64,000 nucleotides of DNA from GCA-2709075 sp964492555. GTDB taxonomy: Bacteria; Pseudomonadota; Alphaproteobacteria; MPNO01; UBA2964. The stretch lies in contig CAZBKQ010000003.1 in NCBI GenBank assembly GCA_964492555.1, positions 1 to 64,000 of the forward strand. Direction: 5' to 3'. The translations under genes and the position numbers were made by a program. How positions within the stretch are numbered: position 1 is the first letter of the stretch; every line of letters starts with the position of its first letter. This document shows positions 44,384 through 53,149 of the stretch, one piece after another. Under the pieces are notes generated by a model, which did not search any database, was not told the DNA's origin, and saw nothing but the letters and a program-made list of their open reading frames with translations.

Positions 44384-45271
44384 TTAACGCGGCGGGTAGC
44401 CGAAACGGTCCAGGGGCGGATCGCCAAAATGGCCCTGCGGCGGGCCCCGTCTGCCGCGCGGTCCGCCGGGTCCGCGCCGGCCGCCATGACCGCGCCCTTC
44501 GCGCATGAAATCGCTTGAAGGCGTGCCCCAGATGCAGCGCGGCCAGAACGGGTAGGTTGCGGTGACGAAATAGACGAATTTGCCGTTCAGCATGCCGCCA
44601 TTGCATTGATCGAGATCGCCCGCTGCGGGCCGGTATTCCCAATCCTCCACATAGGTGCCGTCATGGGCGCCGCCCGGGCCGGAGGGGCGTTCGCCGCGTT
44701 TGAGCTTCCAGCCCGATCTGGCCTTGTCGCCGATCCAGTGGATTTCGAACCCGTCCGCGCCATAACCGATATGGCTGCCCTTGCTGGTCTTGATCAGCCC
44801 CTTTGGCACGCCGTGATAATGGTAATAACCCCGGTGATCGACATGGGCGTTATTCATATCCATGCCGAAATCGTCTGAATTGCCGATCCCTTCCAGCCGC
44901 CAGCGATGGTCGCCATGCCGGCTGAAACCGCGCCGCGAATGCGGATCGTAGCTTTCCGCCGTACCGGGCCGGATGGGGATGCCGTTCAAAGCGATCGCCA
45001 CGGTCTGGTGATTGAAATCGGTCGGGGTGGCGTTCTTTTTCGGGTTGGCGGAGAAGCAGAAGCGGTTTTCCTGCTCCTCGATAGAATGCGGATTGCCGCT
45101 ATTCGGGAAATCGCCGATTGCATGGTTGGGCATGCCGTTTGAAATGATGCAGCGCTGGTCGCCCTTCATTTCAATCCGTACACGGTTATCTTCCGGGGAA
45201 TGGGCGGCGGCGGTCTGGGTCAGCGCCGCAAATAGCGCGGCGAGCAAGGAAATTCTTACTGGGTTTTTCAT
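44384..45271 (-). CDS. YHYH-domain exported protein
   Basis: A 295-residue protein with a signal peptide (MKNPVRISLLAALFAALTQT, cleavage near AAA-HS). The YHYH domain is clear: MDMNNAHVDHRGYYHYHGVP plus GYGADGFEIHW and GMLNGKFVYFVTATYPFWPRC. The last 45 residues are Gly/Arg/Pro-rich (RGHGGRRGPGG), a disordered basic tail. Function unknown; probably periplasmic or outer-surface. It lies 2 bases after the acyl-CoA ligase gene on the same strand, so it is in the UbiD-ligase operon. Confidence 0.85.
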   Translation of the reverse strand: MKNPVRISLLAALFAALTQTAAAHSPEDNRVRIEMKGDQRCIISNGMPNHAIGDFPNSGNPHSIEEQENRFCFSANPKKNATPTDFNHQTVAIALNGIPIRPGTAESYDPHSRRGFSRHGDHRWRLEGIGNSDDFGMDMNNAHVDHRGYYHYHGVPKGLIKTSKGSHIGYGADGFEIHWIGDKARSGWKLKRGERPSGPGGAHDGTYVEDWEYRPAAGDLDQCNGGMLNGKFVYFVTATYPFWPRCIWGTPSSDFMREGRGHGGRRGPGGPRGRRGPPQGHFGDPPLDRFGYPPR

Positions 45272-45273
45272 CG

Positions 45274-46842
45274 TCAGGCTTCTTGTTTTCCGGTGTATTT
45301 TTCCCGGATGGCGTTGCGGTCGATCTTGCCACGATCATTCTTGGGAATTTCCGTCGTTATCTCGATGAATTGCGGGCGCTTGGCCTCGGGCAATACGGAT
45401 CCGCAATGAGTAAAAATATCGTCTTTGGTCAGCAGTGTGTCCGTCTTTGCCACCACAAGGCAGGCGACGGTTTCGCCCTGAATTGAATCGGGCATGCCGA
45501 AGACGGCGGCTTCCGCCACCCCGTCGAGCGTCATCAACGCGTTCTCAATCTCCAGCGGCGCGATATTGACCCCACCGCGGATGATCACATCGCGCGCGCG
45601 CCCCGTGACATGAACGAACCCGTCCGTGCCGATATAGCCGAGATCTCCGGTCTCCAGCGGCGTGCCCCGGATGGCCTCCAGCGTCCCGTCGGCATGGAGA
45701 TAGGCCTGGGCATGCTGGGCGCTGATTGTCACCAGCCTTCCTTCCTCTCCCGCTGGCAGGGGTGCGCCGTCCGGTCCGATGGCCGTGACGTCCTGATACA
45801 TTCCCGGCTTGCCGACGCTGCCGATCCGCCGCGTCTCGGGCCGGTTGGCACAGACCACGCCACCTTCGCTCATGCCGTAAAGCTGGACCAGCGGCACACC
45901 GTATATGTCCTCGAACCTGCGGTGGGCCTCCGGCGCCAGCGGCGCGGTGGAACAGGACACGAATCGAACCCCGTCAAAGGCGCGCCGGGCATGCTCCGGC
46001 GGCGCTTCCAGCAGGATGTTGACGACCGTCGGCACGGCGATGATCACGGTCGGGCTGTACTCAGCGATCCAGCCGAAAAAGCGCGAGCGGGAGAATTGTT
46101 TGGCCATCAACAATTCCGCACCGGTCAGTAAAACCGGATTGAGCGACAGCATATGGGCCGATGCCCAGCTCCAGGACCGGAACTCCAGAACACGGTCGTT
46201 TTCGGTCAGGGACCAGCGGTCGCGCTGATGTTGGGCGATGGCGTAATAGTTTGAGAAACAATGCAGAACGCCCTTGGGCGCGGCGGAGGTGCCGGATGTA
46301 AAACTGATGACGGCGCGGTCTTCCGGCCCGTTGACCGGGTAAGGCGGGTCGTTATCGGGCAGGGAGGCCAGCATGGCGAAAAGCCCGTCATCTTCTCCGT
46401 CATAAGGTCCGTACGGTATCCAAGTGCCCGGGCCGCCGCTGGTGATGCCGGTGCCTTCCAATTCCTTTTGCCAGAACACCGCCTTTGGGCCGATCCGGTC
46501 GAGCATTTCGGACAGATGATGCGGATTGATCTCCGTGTTGACCGTGCAATAGGTCGCGCCATAGGCCTGTATCCCGTAATAGAGGATCAGGTTTTCAATG
46601 GTGTTTTCGCCAAGGACGGCGATCCGGTCATTGGCCCGTATCCCCATCGCATGCATCAGATAGGCGACACGCGTGGTTTCGCGGTGCAGCTTTTCCCAGG
46701 TCAGGGATTTGCCGTCTTCCACCGAGCGGGCGGCGATACGGTCTCCGAACCGGTCTCGGTTGCGGGCAAGCTGGTCGTATACGGTCTCAAACCCGTCCGG
46801 GACCAAGCCGGTCGGTTGCAATATATCCGCCGCCTCAGCCAT
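45274..46842 (-). CDS. AMP-forming acyl-CoA synthetase
   Basis: A 522-residue adenylating enzyme of the ANL superfamily. The P-loop is ISFTSGTSAAPKGVLH, the A5 motif QLYGMSEGG, A7/A8 TGDLGYIGTDGFVHVTGRARD with IIRGGVNIAPLEIEN, and the catalytic Lys is in PKNDRGKIDR near the C-terminus. It would activate a carboxylic acid to its CoA thioester. It lies 21 bases downstream of a UbiD gene, suggesting activation of an aromatic or alkenoic acid, possibly before or after decarboxylation. Confidence 0.9.
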   Translation of the reverse strand: MAEAADILQPTGLVPDGFETVYDQLARNRDRFGDRIAARSVEDGKSLTWEKLHRETTRVAYLMHAMGIRANDRIAVLGENTIENLILYYGIQAYGATYCTVNTEINPHHLSEMLDRIGPKAVFWQKELEGTGITSGGPGTWIPYGPYDGEDDGLFAMLASLPDNDPPYPVNGPEDRAVISFTSGTSAAPKGVLHCFSNYYAIAQHQRDRWSLTENDRVLEFRSWSWASAHMLSLNPVLLTGAELLMAKQFSRSRFFGWIAEYSPTVIIAVPTVVNILLEAPPEHARRAFDGVRFVSCSTAPLAPEAHRRFEDIYGVPLVQLYGMSEGGVVCANRPETRRIGSVGKPGMYQDVTAIGPDGAPLPAGEEGRLVTISAQHAQAYLHADGTLEAIRGTPLETGDLGYIGTDGFVHVTGRARDVIIRGGVNIAPLEIENALMTLDGVAEAAVFGMPDSIQGETVACLVVAKTDTLLTKDDIFTHCGSVLPEAKRPQFIEITTEIPKNDRGKIDRNAIREKYTGKQEA

Positions 46843-46863
46843 CGCCGAAAACGCGGCGGGCCG

Positions 46864-48345
46864 CTATTTCCGGCCCTGCATCAGATAGCCGTATTTTTCC
46901 TGCGACTTGCGGGTGACTTCCTCGCTGGGTGCGTTCGACATGGGGAATTCATCCTTCCAGTGGAACGGTATGCAGGCATCGATCACCGCGACCGAATGGG
47001 TCATATCGCCTTCCGCCCGTTTCTTGGGCGTCAGGATCGGGTCGGCCGGGCTGTCCCACGCGCCGGTGATGAAATCGATCGATTCCTTGGGGTCGGTCCG
47101 CACCATCATCGCCCAGATCAATTGGTCGAGCTGGGTCACATCGACATCGTCATCGACCACGATCACGTATTTGGAGGCATAGGCCGCCGCCCGGCATTGC
47201 GCTGCGATCTGTCCGGTCTGCCGGGCATGACCGGGATAGCGCTGCTTGATGGAGACGCCATGCAACATGCGCGAGCCGCCGGTTTCATGACACCAGACCT
47301 GCTGCACATCGGGGATGCCGGCATCGAGGATGTTCTGCTTGAGGTTGGCCGAGCGCATCACGGCGCGATAGCGTGCCAGCTCGTCCGGGCCCTGGCCCAT
47401 GGGCGGTACACCGAGCAGGATCGGATCATTCCGGTGATAGATCGCCTCAACCGTCAGGTAAGTGCGCGACTCGATGCCGCCCGCGTAATGTCCGGTCCAT
47501 TCGCCGAACGGACCTTCATCGCGCTCCTTGTCGTGGTGGACATAGCCTTCAAGCACGATTTCTGCATTGGCGGGGAAGGGCAGGCCGGTGACCTTGCCCT
47601 CGACAAGCTGCATCGGTTTGCCGCGCATGCCGCCGACGATGTCCATCTCAAAAGTGCCGAACGGTGCTTCGGTGCCGCCGAAATAGAAGCTGATCGGATC
47701 GCCACCCAGCACCATGCAGACCGGCATCTTCTCGCCCATCGCCTCGTATTTCTGGCGGTGAATCCAGCCGTGATGGCCGCGCGCGGTCAGGAACCCGACC
47801 GTGTTCTTGTCATAGACCTGCGCGCGATAGGCGCCGGCGTTGAGCCAGCCGTCTTCCGGATCGCGGGTAATGGAATAGGTGCCGGTGCCGATATAGCGTC
47901 CGCCATCGTTTTCGTGCCAGACAGGGGCCGGGAATTTGGTGACGTCGATATCGTCTCCGGTCAGGATATTTTCAAAGACCGGCCCGTCATCGACGATCTC
48001 GTGCTTGATGATTTTCTGATCGGTAAGGAAGGCCTCGCGATAGGCGTTCGACAATTCCCACTTGCTCAGATGATCGGGAAAGCCCAGCGTCATGTTACGC
48101 CGCGTGCCGGCAAACATGTTCATCAAAAGCCGGAATCCCTTGGGGCAGCCCTCGACATCCTCAAACACCACGCAGGGGCCGTTTTCTTCGCGCAGTACCG
48201 CTTCGGCGGCCAACCCGATATCCTCCTGCCAGTTTGCGCCTCTGATATATTCGACCTCTCCCAGCCGGTCGGCCAGAACCAGCCATTCGCGCAGATCGTC
48301 ATAGGCAATATTGGCGGCGATATTGCTGCCTGAGGCTGTATTCAT
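46864..48345 (-). CDS. UbiD-family prenyl-FMN decarboxylase
   Basis: A 493-residue UbiD homolog: DDLREWLVLADRLGEVEYI, WHENDGGRYIGTGTYSITRD, EGPFGEWTGHY and VSIKQRYPGHARQTGQ. GGAGAG lies before the ATG at 48345, which starts MNTASGSNI. A longer in-frame reading to 48906 is not supported, because it overlaps the divergent gene's start. It leads an operon with the acyl-CoA ligase and YHYH genes. It matches the other UbiD (35262-36755) along its whole length, indicating an old duplication or related substrates. Confidence 0.91.
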   Translation of the reverse strand: MNTASGSNIAANIAYDDLREWLVLADRLGEVEYIRGANWQEDIGLAAEAVLREENGPCVVFEDVEGCPKGFRLLMNMFAGTRRNMTLGFPDHLSKWELSNAYREAFLTDQKIIKHEIVDDGPVFENILTGDDIDVTKFPAPVWHENDGGRYIGTGTYSITRDPEDGWLNAGAYRAQVYDKNTVGFLTARGHHGWIHRQKYEAMGEKMPVCMVLGGDPISFYFGGTEAPFGTFEMDIVGGMRGKPMQLVEGKVTGLPFPANAEIVLEGYVHHDKERDEGPFGEWTGHYAGGIESRTYLTVEAIYHRNDPILLGVPPMGQGPDELARYRAVMRSANLKQNILDAGIPDVQQVWCHETGGSRMLHGVSIKQRYPGHARQTGQIAAQCRAAAYASKYVIVVDDDVDVTQLDQLIWAMMVRTDPKESIDFITGAWDSPADPILTPKKRAEGDMTHSVAVIDACIPFHWKDEFPMSNAPSEEVTRKSQEKYGYLMQGRK

Positions 48346-48480
48346 CGGGCTCTCTCCTGTCTGTGGTTGCCTGAATGTGGCATAGGCGTGAGCGGTCCGG
48401 CAACCCGGCTCCGCCGGTTGCGTACATCCAGCCTCTGAGGCACTCTTGCCGCAATCAAAAACACCGGTCTGGAGCAGGTT

Positions 48481-49998
48481 ATGGCAGAGCAGAAATTCGA
48501 CGATTCCTACGACATTATCGTTGTCGGGTATGGCTATTCGGGCGGTATCGCGGCGATTGAGGCGCACGATGCCGGGGCGAAAGTGCTGTTGGTCGACAAG
48601 ATGCTGGAGCCGGGCGGGATTTCGGTCTGTTCCTATGGCGCGATGCGCTCCGCCCATGACGCGGATCAGGCTTTCAAATATCTTAAAACTACCAATGCGG
48701 GACGCACGTCGGATGCGGTGCTGCGCGCGCTGGCTGACGGGATGTCGAAGATCGAGCCCTATATGCGCAAGCTGGCGAAGGCCAATGGCGCGGTCATCAA
48801 CCCGCGCGAAAAGGTCGCGAACTATCCGTTCGAAGGGTACGACACGTTTTATCAGACCCTGATTGAGGAAATTCCCAATTTCGATCCGGACACTCATTAC
48901 GCGCATGTGCGCGGCGCGCCGGGCGGGGCGAAAGTGTTCAAGACGCTGGAGGATAATGTCGGCCAGCGCGATATCGATATCTGGCTGGAATCACCGGTCG
49001 AGGGCCTCATTACCGCCGACGGGTCGAAGGAAGTCACCGGCGCGGTCATCGCGCGCAAGGACGGGGTCCGCCGGGTTCAGGCGAAAAAAGCGGTGATCCT
49101 GGCCTGCGGCGGGTTCGAGGCCAATGAGGAGATGAAGAAACAATATTGGCAGATGTCGCCGGTCTTCGCCGCGACCAATAGCTCCAACACCGGCGACGGT
49201 ATCAAGATGGCGCAGGGGCTCGGCGCCAAGCTCTGGCATATGTGGCATTATCACGGGTCTTACGGGTTCGTGCATGACGAATACCCCTACGCCATCCGCA
49301 TGAAGCGGCTGCCCGACTGGATCCCGGGCCGCGAACTCACCGCCGTGGTGCAGATGACGTGGATCGTCGTCGACAAGTACGGACGGCGTTACATGAACGA
49401 AAACCCGCCCTATACGCAGGATACCTCGCACCGGCCGATGGAACATTTCGACCCGGTGAAACAGGAATTTCCGCGCATTCCGTCCTATGTGATTTTCGAT
49501 GAGGTCGGTCGCCGCCGGTACCGCGTGGGCGCGCCGACGCGGAACGATCCCAATGCCCATTATGACTGGTCGACTGATAATATGCAGGAGATCGAAAACG
49601 GGCTGATCAAAAAGGCGGATTCGATCGGCGAACTGGCGGAACAGCTCGGCATGGAAGCAGATGTGCTGGAGGCGACGCTGGATCGCTGGAACGAGCTGTG
49701 TTCATCGAAGAACGATGCAGATTTCGGCCGTCCGCCAGGCACGATGATGAAAATTCAGCGCCCGCCCTTCTATGCGGGCGAGGTCTGGCCGGTGGTGTCC
49801 AACACACAGGGCGGGCCCGAACATGACGAGCACCAACGGGTTATCGATGTCGACGAAAAGCCGATCCCGCGCCTCTACGCCATCGGCGAATGCGGCAGCG
49901 CCTGGGGGCATCTCTATATGTCGGGTGGCAACCTGGCGGAATGTCTCGTGTCGGGCCAGATCGCGGGCAAGCACGCGGCGGCGCTGGAAAGTCTCTGA
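48481..49998 (+). CDS. FAD-dependent oxidoreductase, fumarate-reductase/ketosteroid-dehydrogenase type
   Basis: A 505-residue flavoprotein. The FAD motif is IIVVGYGYSGGIAAIEAHDA with LLVDKM; the C-terminal FAD contact is IGECGSAWGHLYMSGGNLAEC. The capping domain carries typical HYHGSYGF and MKIQRPPFYAGEVWP segments. Relatives reduce or introduce C=C bonds in succinate/fumarate, 3-ketosteroids or urocanate. No heme domain is present. GGAGCAGG precedes the ATG. It is divergent from the UbiD operon across 135 bases that should hold two promoters. Confidence 0.88.
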   Translation: MAEQKFDDSYDIIVVGYGYSGGIAAIEAHDAGAKVLLVDKMLEPGGISVCSYGAMRSAHDADQAFKYLKTTNAGRTSDAVLRALADGMSKIEPYMRKLAKANGAVINPREKVANYPFEGYDTFYQTLIEEIPNFDPDTHYAHVRGAPGGAKVFKTLEDNVGQRDIDIWLESPVEGLITADGSKEVTGAVIARKDGVRRVQAKKAVILACGGFEANEEMKKQYWQMSPVFAATNSSNTGDGIKMAQGLGAKLWHMWHYHGSYGFVHDEYPYAIRMKRLPDWIPGRELTAVVQMTWIVVDKYGRRYMNENPPYTQDTSHRPMEHFDPVKQEFPRIPSYVIFDEVGRRRYRVGAPTRNDPNAHYDWSTDNMQEIENGLIKKADSIGELAEQLGMEADVLEATLDRWNELCSSKNDADFGRPPGTMMKIQRPPFYAGEVWPVVSNTQGGPEHDEHQRVIDVDEKPIPRLYAIGECGSAWGHLYMSGGNLAECLVSGQIAGKHAAALESL

Positions 49999-50025
49999 GC
50001 GCCGCCGACCGATTGTCCACAGGCG

Positions 50026-50054
50026 TTGTAAAGGCGCTGTAACGATTCTGTCGC
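50026..50054 (+). promoter_or_regulatory. Pho box (PhoB binding site) upstream of phoX
   Basis: CTGTAAC-GATT-CTGTCGC (50037-50054) is two 7-base half-sites at the 11-base spacing of the PhoB box. A third, weaker unit, TTGTAAA, sits 11 bases upstream (50026-50032). It lies 80 bases before the ATG of a PhoX gene, which in many bacteria is phosphate-starvation regulated, so a direct PhoB site is likely. Confidence 0.65.
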
Positions 50055-50134
50055 TGAAATTTCAAAGCCGCATCGCATGGTAACGCGACGGGGCGTCGGC
50101 CTCGCGCGATGTCATAGAGATTCCGGAGACTGAA

Positions 50135-52582
50135 ATGGATACGATCGATTCGACCCACGCGCCAGTGGGCGCGGAAAGCGAAAATTCTTCAGATAAGGCT
50201 TATGAGGTAACGCGCCGCCGTTTCCTTGCCTTTGTCGGGGGCGCCGCGGTTCTTACCGCCACGCCGGCCGGACAGGCAGCCGCCGCGCTGTTTCATGAAT
50301 ATGCGGAGGATGGATTGCCGCTGAAGGGGGTGACCCCGCTGCGCCTGCCGCATCCTCTGCCGATCTATGCCGAACGCGACAGTTTCCTCGTCACCGGTCT
50401 TAACGGCGCCGGAAAGAAGATGGCGGCGGATGCCGCGGCCCAGCTTGACGCCTATGAGGTTGTCGACGATGTCGTCGTATCCCCGGAATATGAGCGCTAC
50501 ATGATCGTCGCCTGGGGAGACCGCGTCTTTCCCAACCCGTCCGACTATGTCGGATTCAATCACGATTATACGGGTTTCGTGCCGGTCGGCGCCGGCAAGA
50601 ACGCGGGGCTGTTGTGGATCAACCACGAATATGTGTCGTTCCCGTTCTCTACCCAGTCACCCCAGCTGCCCGAGAATTACGCCGGACAGCGCGAATCCTT
50701 CACCGAAGCGGTCGGCTTTCCGTTGCCGCAGACCGTGAACCGGGAGCTGATGGGTGAGTTCCTCTATAATACCGGCGGCACGGTTGTGTATATCCGCCGC
50801 GGCGGCGACGGTCGTTTCGCCGTTGTGCCGCGCCTGCCGTTCAACCGGCGCGTCCACGGGCTTTCAGGTCTCGGCATAAATGCGGGCCGCTCGGACAAAT
50901 ATGCGTCGGTGACGAGCTGGGGCCGGATGGAGCACCAGAAAGGCGATGACAAATATCTGATCGGCACGGGACCGGCGGCGCGTGACGTGTTCGCCGGAGT
51001 AAATGCGGACGGGCTTGGCATTCGGGTCATCGGAACCAGCTTCAACTGCTCCGGCGGCACCACCCCCTGGGGCACCATCCTGTCCTCGGAAGAAAATTTC
51101 CAGGCCAAGACCAAGAAGCCCAAGGGCCGGAACAGGGCTTTTGTCGGCGTTCAGGAACAGGTCATGCCCAACGGGTCGCAGACCGGCTATATTCCGCACT
51201 CCACCGGCGAGCATTTCGGGCTTATCGGCGAAAAATACGGTTGGATGGTCGAAATCCCGGTGAAGGACCCCAACGCGCGGGCGCTCAAGCACACGGCGCT
51301 CGGCCGTTTCCGGCATGAGAACATCGCCTTGCGTGTGGTGCCGGGCGAAAAGCTGGTTGCCTATATGGGGGATGACCGGCGTGGCGGCCATACCTACAAA
51401 TTCGTCAGCAACGGTACGGTCAAGGCGATTGACGATCCCGGGAACAGCGATCTTCTGGCCGACGGCATTTTGAGCGTCGCGCGCTATGAGCCGGGTGACG
51501 TGAAGAAGCGCGCCGCCAAGGGCAAGGGACGCTGGATCCCGTTGACTCCGTCAACCAGGACAGATCCGCTAACGCTGCAAATTCTGGCCTCGGTGGAGGT
51601 CGGCATTCGCGGCAAGGCGCAGCGCGACGGTCATATCTTCCTGCCGCAGCGCAGCGGCATCGGCGGCGCCACCAAGGATGGCGGCAAACTCAAAATTACG
51701 CTGAAGGACGATGCCGCCAAAATGGAAGGGTATCGCGGAAAGACGCTGGGTGATTTCTACGCCAGCCAGGGGGCGATCCTCTGCGACTGCTATCTGGCGA
51801 GCAATCTGGCTGGCGGCACGCCGGGCGCCCGGCCCGAAGATATCGAAGTTCACCCCGACACTGGCGAAGTGTTCATCGCTTATACCGACGGAGAGCCGGG
51901 TGGCGATGGTTATCCCGACTCGCGCGTCTTCACGGTTACCAAATACACAGAGGGCGATAACGACACGCAGCCCTTCGGCGGTATTTACAAGATGATCGAT
52001 GAAACCCCGGCCGATGCCGCCGGCGCGTTCAGCTGGGACACGTTCGTCCATGGTGGTGAGGTCGGGGCCAGGGACGGCGCCGGGTTCTCTTCCGCCGACA
52101 ATATGGTGTTCGATCGCGACCGCACGCTCTGGACCGTTACCGACATGTCGACCAGCCGTCACAACGGTTTCAAGACCGGAATCAAGCCGGGCATGCGCGG
52201 CGTCGATCACAAGAGCACGACCAAGGCGGATGAGCTGGTCGGTGTGTTCGGCAATAACTGGTTGTTCGCCATCCCCACCAAGGGGGCGGATGCGGGCAAG
52301 GTGATTCCCGTCGCCTACGGCCCGGTGCGGTGCGAGATGACCGGCCCGACCTTTGTCGGTGACACGCTGATCATCGCGGTGCAGCATCCCGGTGAAGGCG
52401 TGCCGATCGGCGACGGCTCGATGCTGGAGCGCGAGATTGAGCTGCTCTCGATGGATGGCGGAAAGTTGTTCAAGCAGAACCGCAAGGTGCCGCTCGGCAG
52501 CAACTGGCCGAGCAATGTCGAAGGCAACCCCAACGGCGCGCCGAAATCGGCCACCATCGCCATCGCGCCGAAGAAGTCCTGA
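50135..52582 (+). CDS. phoX: PhoX-family phosphatase (DUF839), Tat-exported
   Basis: An 815-residue protein. The twin-arginine signal TRRRFLAFVGGAAVL lies at about residues 27-40. The body matches PhoX/DUF839 proteins, Ca2+/Fe-dependent phosphomonoesterases of marine and soil bacteria: VAWGDRVFPNPSDYVGFNHD, GLLWINHEYVSFPF, GTTPWGTILSSEENF, GRFRHENIAL and ADNMVFDRDRTLWTVTD segments. It is longer than the smallest PhoX proteins but within range. Role: release of phosphate from organic esters in the periplasm. CGGAG precedes the ATG and a Pho box lies upstream. A strong hairpin follows the stop. Confidence 0.9.
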   Translation: MDTIDSTHAPVGAESENSSDKAYEVTRRRFLAFVGGAAVLTATPAGQAAAALFHEYAEDGLPLKGVTPLRLPHPLPIYAERDSFLVTGLNGAGKKMAADAAAQLDAYEVVDDVVVSPEYERYMIVAWGDRVFPNPSDYVGFNHDYTGFVPVGAGKNAGLLWINHEYVSFPFSTQSPQLPENYAGQRESFTEAVGFPLPQTVNRELMGEFLYNTGGTVVYIRRGGDGRFAVVPRLPFNRRVHGLSGLGINAGRSDKYASVTSWGRMEHQKGDDKYLIGTGPAARDVFAGVNADGLGIRVIGTSFNCSGGTTPWGTILSSEENFQAKTKKPKGRNRAFVGVQEQVMPNGSQTGYIPHSTGEHFGLIGEKYGWMVEIPVKDPNARALKHTALGRFRHENIALRVVPGEKLVAYMGDDRRGGHTYKFVSNGTVKAIDDPGNSDLLADGILSVARYEPGDVKKRAAKGKGRWIPLTPSTRTDPLTLQILASVEVGIRGKAQRDGHIFLPQRSGIGGATKDGGKLKITLKDDAAKMEGYRGKTLGDFYASQGAILCDCYLASNLAGGTPGARPEDIEVHPDTGEVFIAYTDGEPGGDGYPDSRVFTVTKYTEGDNDTQPFGGIYKMIDETPADAAGAFSWDTFVHGGEVGARDGAGFSSADNMVFDRDRTLWTVTDMSTSRHNGFKTGIKPGMRGVDHKSTTKADELVGVFGNNWLFAIPTKGADAGKVIPVAYGPVRCEMTGPTFVGDTLIIAVQHPGEGVPIGDGSMLEREIELLSMDGGKLFKQNRKVPLGSNWPSNVEGNPNGAPKSATIAIAPKKS

Positions 52583-52600
52583 TAGAGGCTCTTATTGAAA

Positions 52601-52633
52601 CGCCCCTCCCCTGAACCGGGGGAGGGGCGATTT
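52601..52633. terminator. Bidirectional intrinsic terminator after phoX and tctB
   Basis: CGCCCCTCCCC (52601-52611) pairs perfectly with GGGGAGGGGCG (52619-52629), with a 7-base loop, followed by ATTTATTT. It is in the 60-base spacer between the converging phoX and tctB genes, so it can serve both. Confidence 0.7.
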
Positions 52634-52642
52634 ATTTGCGCT

Positions 52643-53149
52643 TCAACCCCACCAGTAGAGGAAAATGCCGGGGTAAAGCTCGTATTGCAGGACAACCTCG
52701 AACAGCACATAGATAAAGGCGAGGGTGGCGAACGCTGAATAGAGGCTTTGACGCACCGTGTAACCGCCCCTTAATTTCATCCAGCAAAAGACGAAGACCG
52801 GCGTCACCGGCAAAAATCCGGCCAGATAGATGCCGAGGACCAGCAATCCCATCCATATAAAGACCATAAGCTCGCGGCCGACCGGTCGTTCGGTCTTGTC
52901 CACTCCTTCATCTACCTGCTGCGGCGTCTTGGCGGAAAAGAACAGGGATATCCGCTCACCCGCTTTGGTGTTTGTCAGGGTCAGCAGATCCAGAAGGATC
53001 AGCGGGATCGCCGCATAACCGACCATCAGTGGAAACATCCGGTCATTGGGCGCGTAGCTATAGCTGATCACAATAAACAGGATGATGACGGCGAGAACCG
53101 AAATCAGGAACCAGGCCGTCGGGCGGCGTTGCTCGGGGATCATGCTCAT
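52643..53149 (-). CDS. tctB: TTT transporter small permease (TctB)
   Basis: A 168-residue membrane protein with four hydrophobic helices, the size and layout of TctB. The NDRMFPLMVGYAAIPLILLDLL segment near residues 35-56 is typical. It works with TctA and the binding protein TctC to take up carboxylates. It follows tctA with a 4-base overlap and is the last gene of the operon. Confidence 0.86.
   Translation of the reverse strand: MSMIPEQRRPTAWFLISVLAVIILFIVISYSYAPNDRMFPLMVGYAAIPLILLDLLTLTNTKAGERISLFFSAKTPQQVDEGVDKTERPVGRELMVFIWMGLLVLGIYLAGFLPVTPVFVFCWMKLRGGYTVRQSLYSAFATLAFIYVLFEVVLQYELYPGIFLYWWG

Noticed and set aside
44377..44393. GCCGCG-GTTAA-CGCGGC hairpin as a terminator
   Set aside because: It overlaps the stop of the YHYH gene and has no T run on either strand; chance in GC-rich sequence is likely.
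46261..48333. A 690-codon open frame on the plus strand
   Set aside because: It is antisense to the UbiD and acyl-CoA ligase genes, whose motifs are unmistakable. Its product is Arg/His/Gly-rich with no domain; it is a codon-bias shadow.
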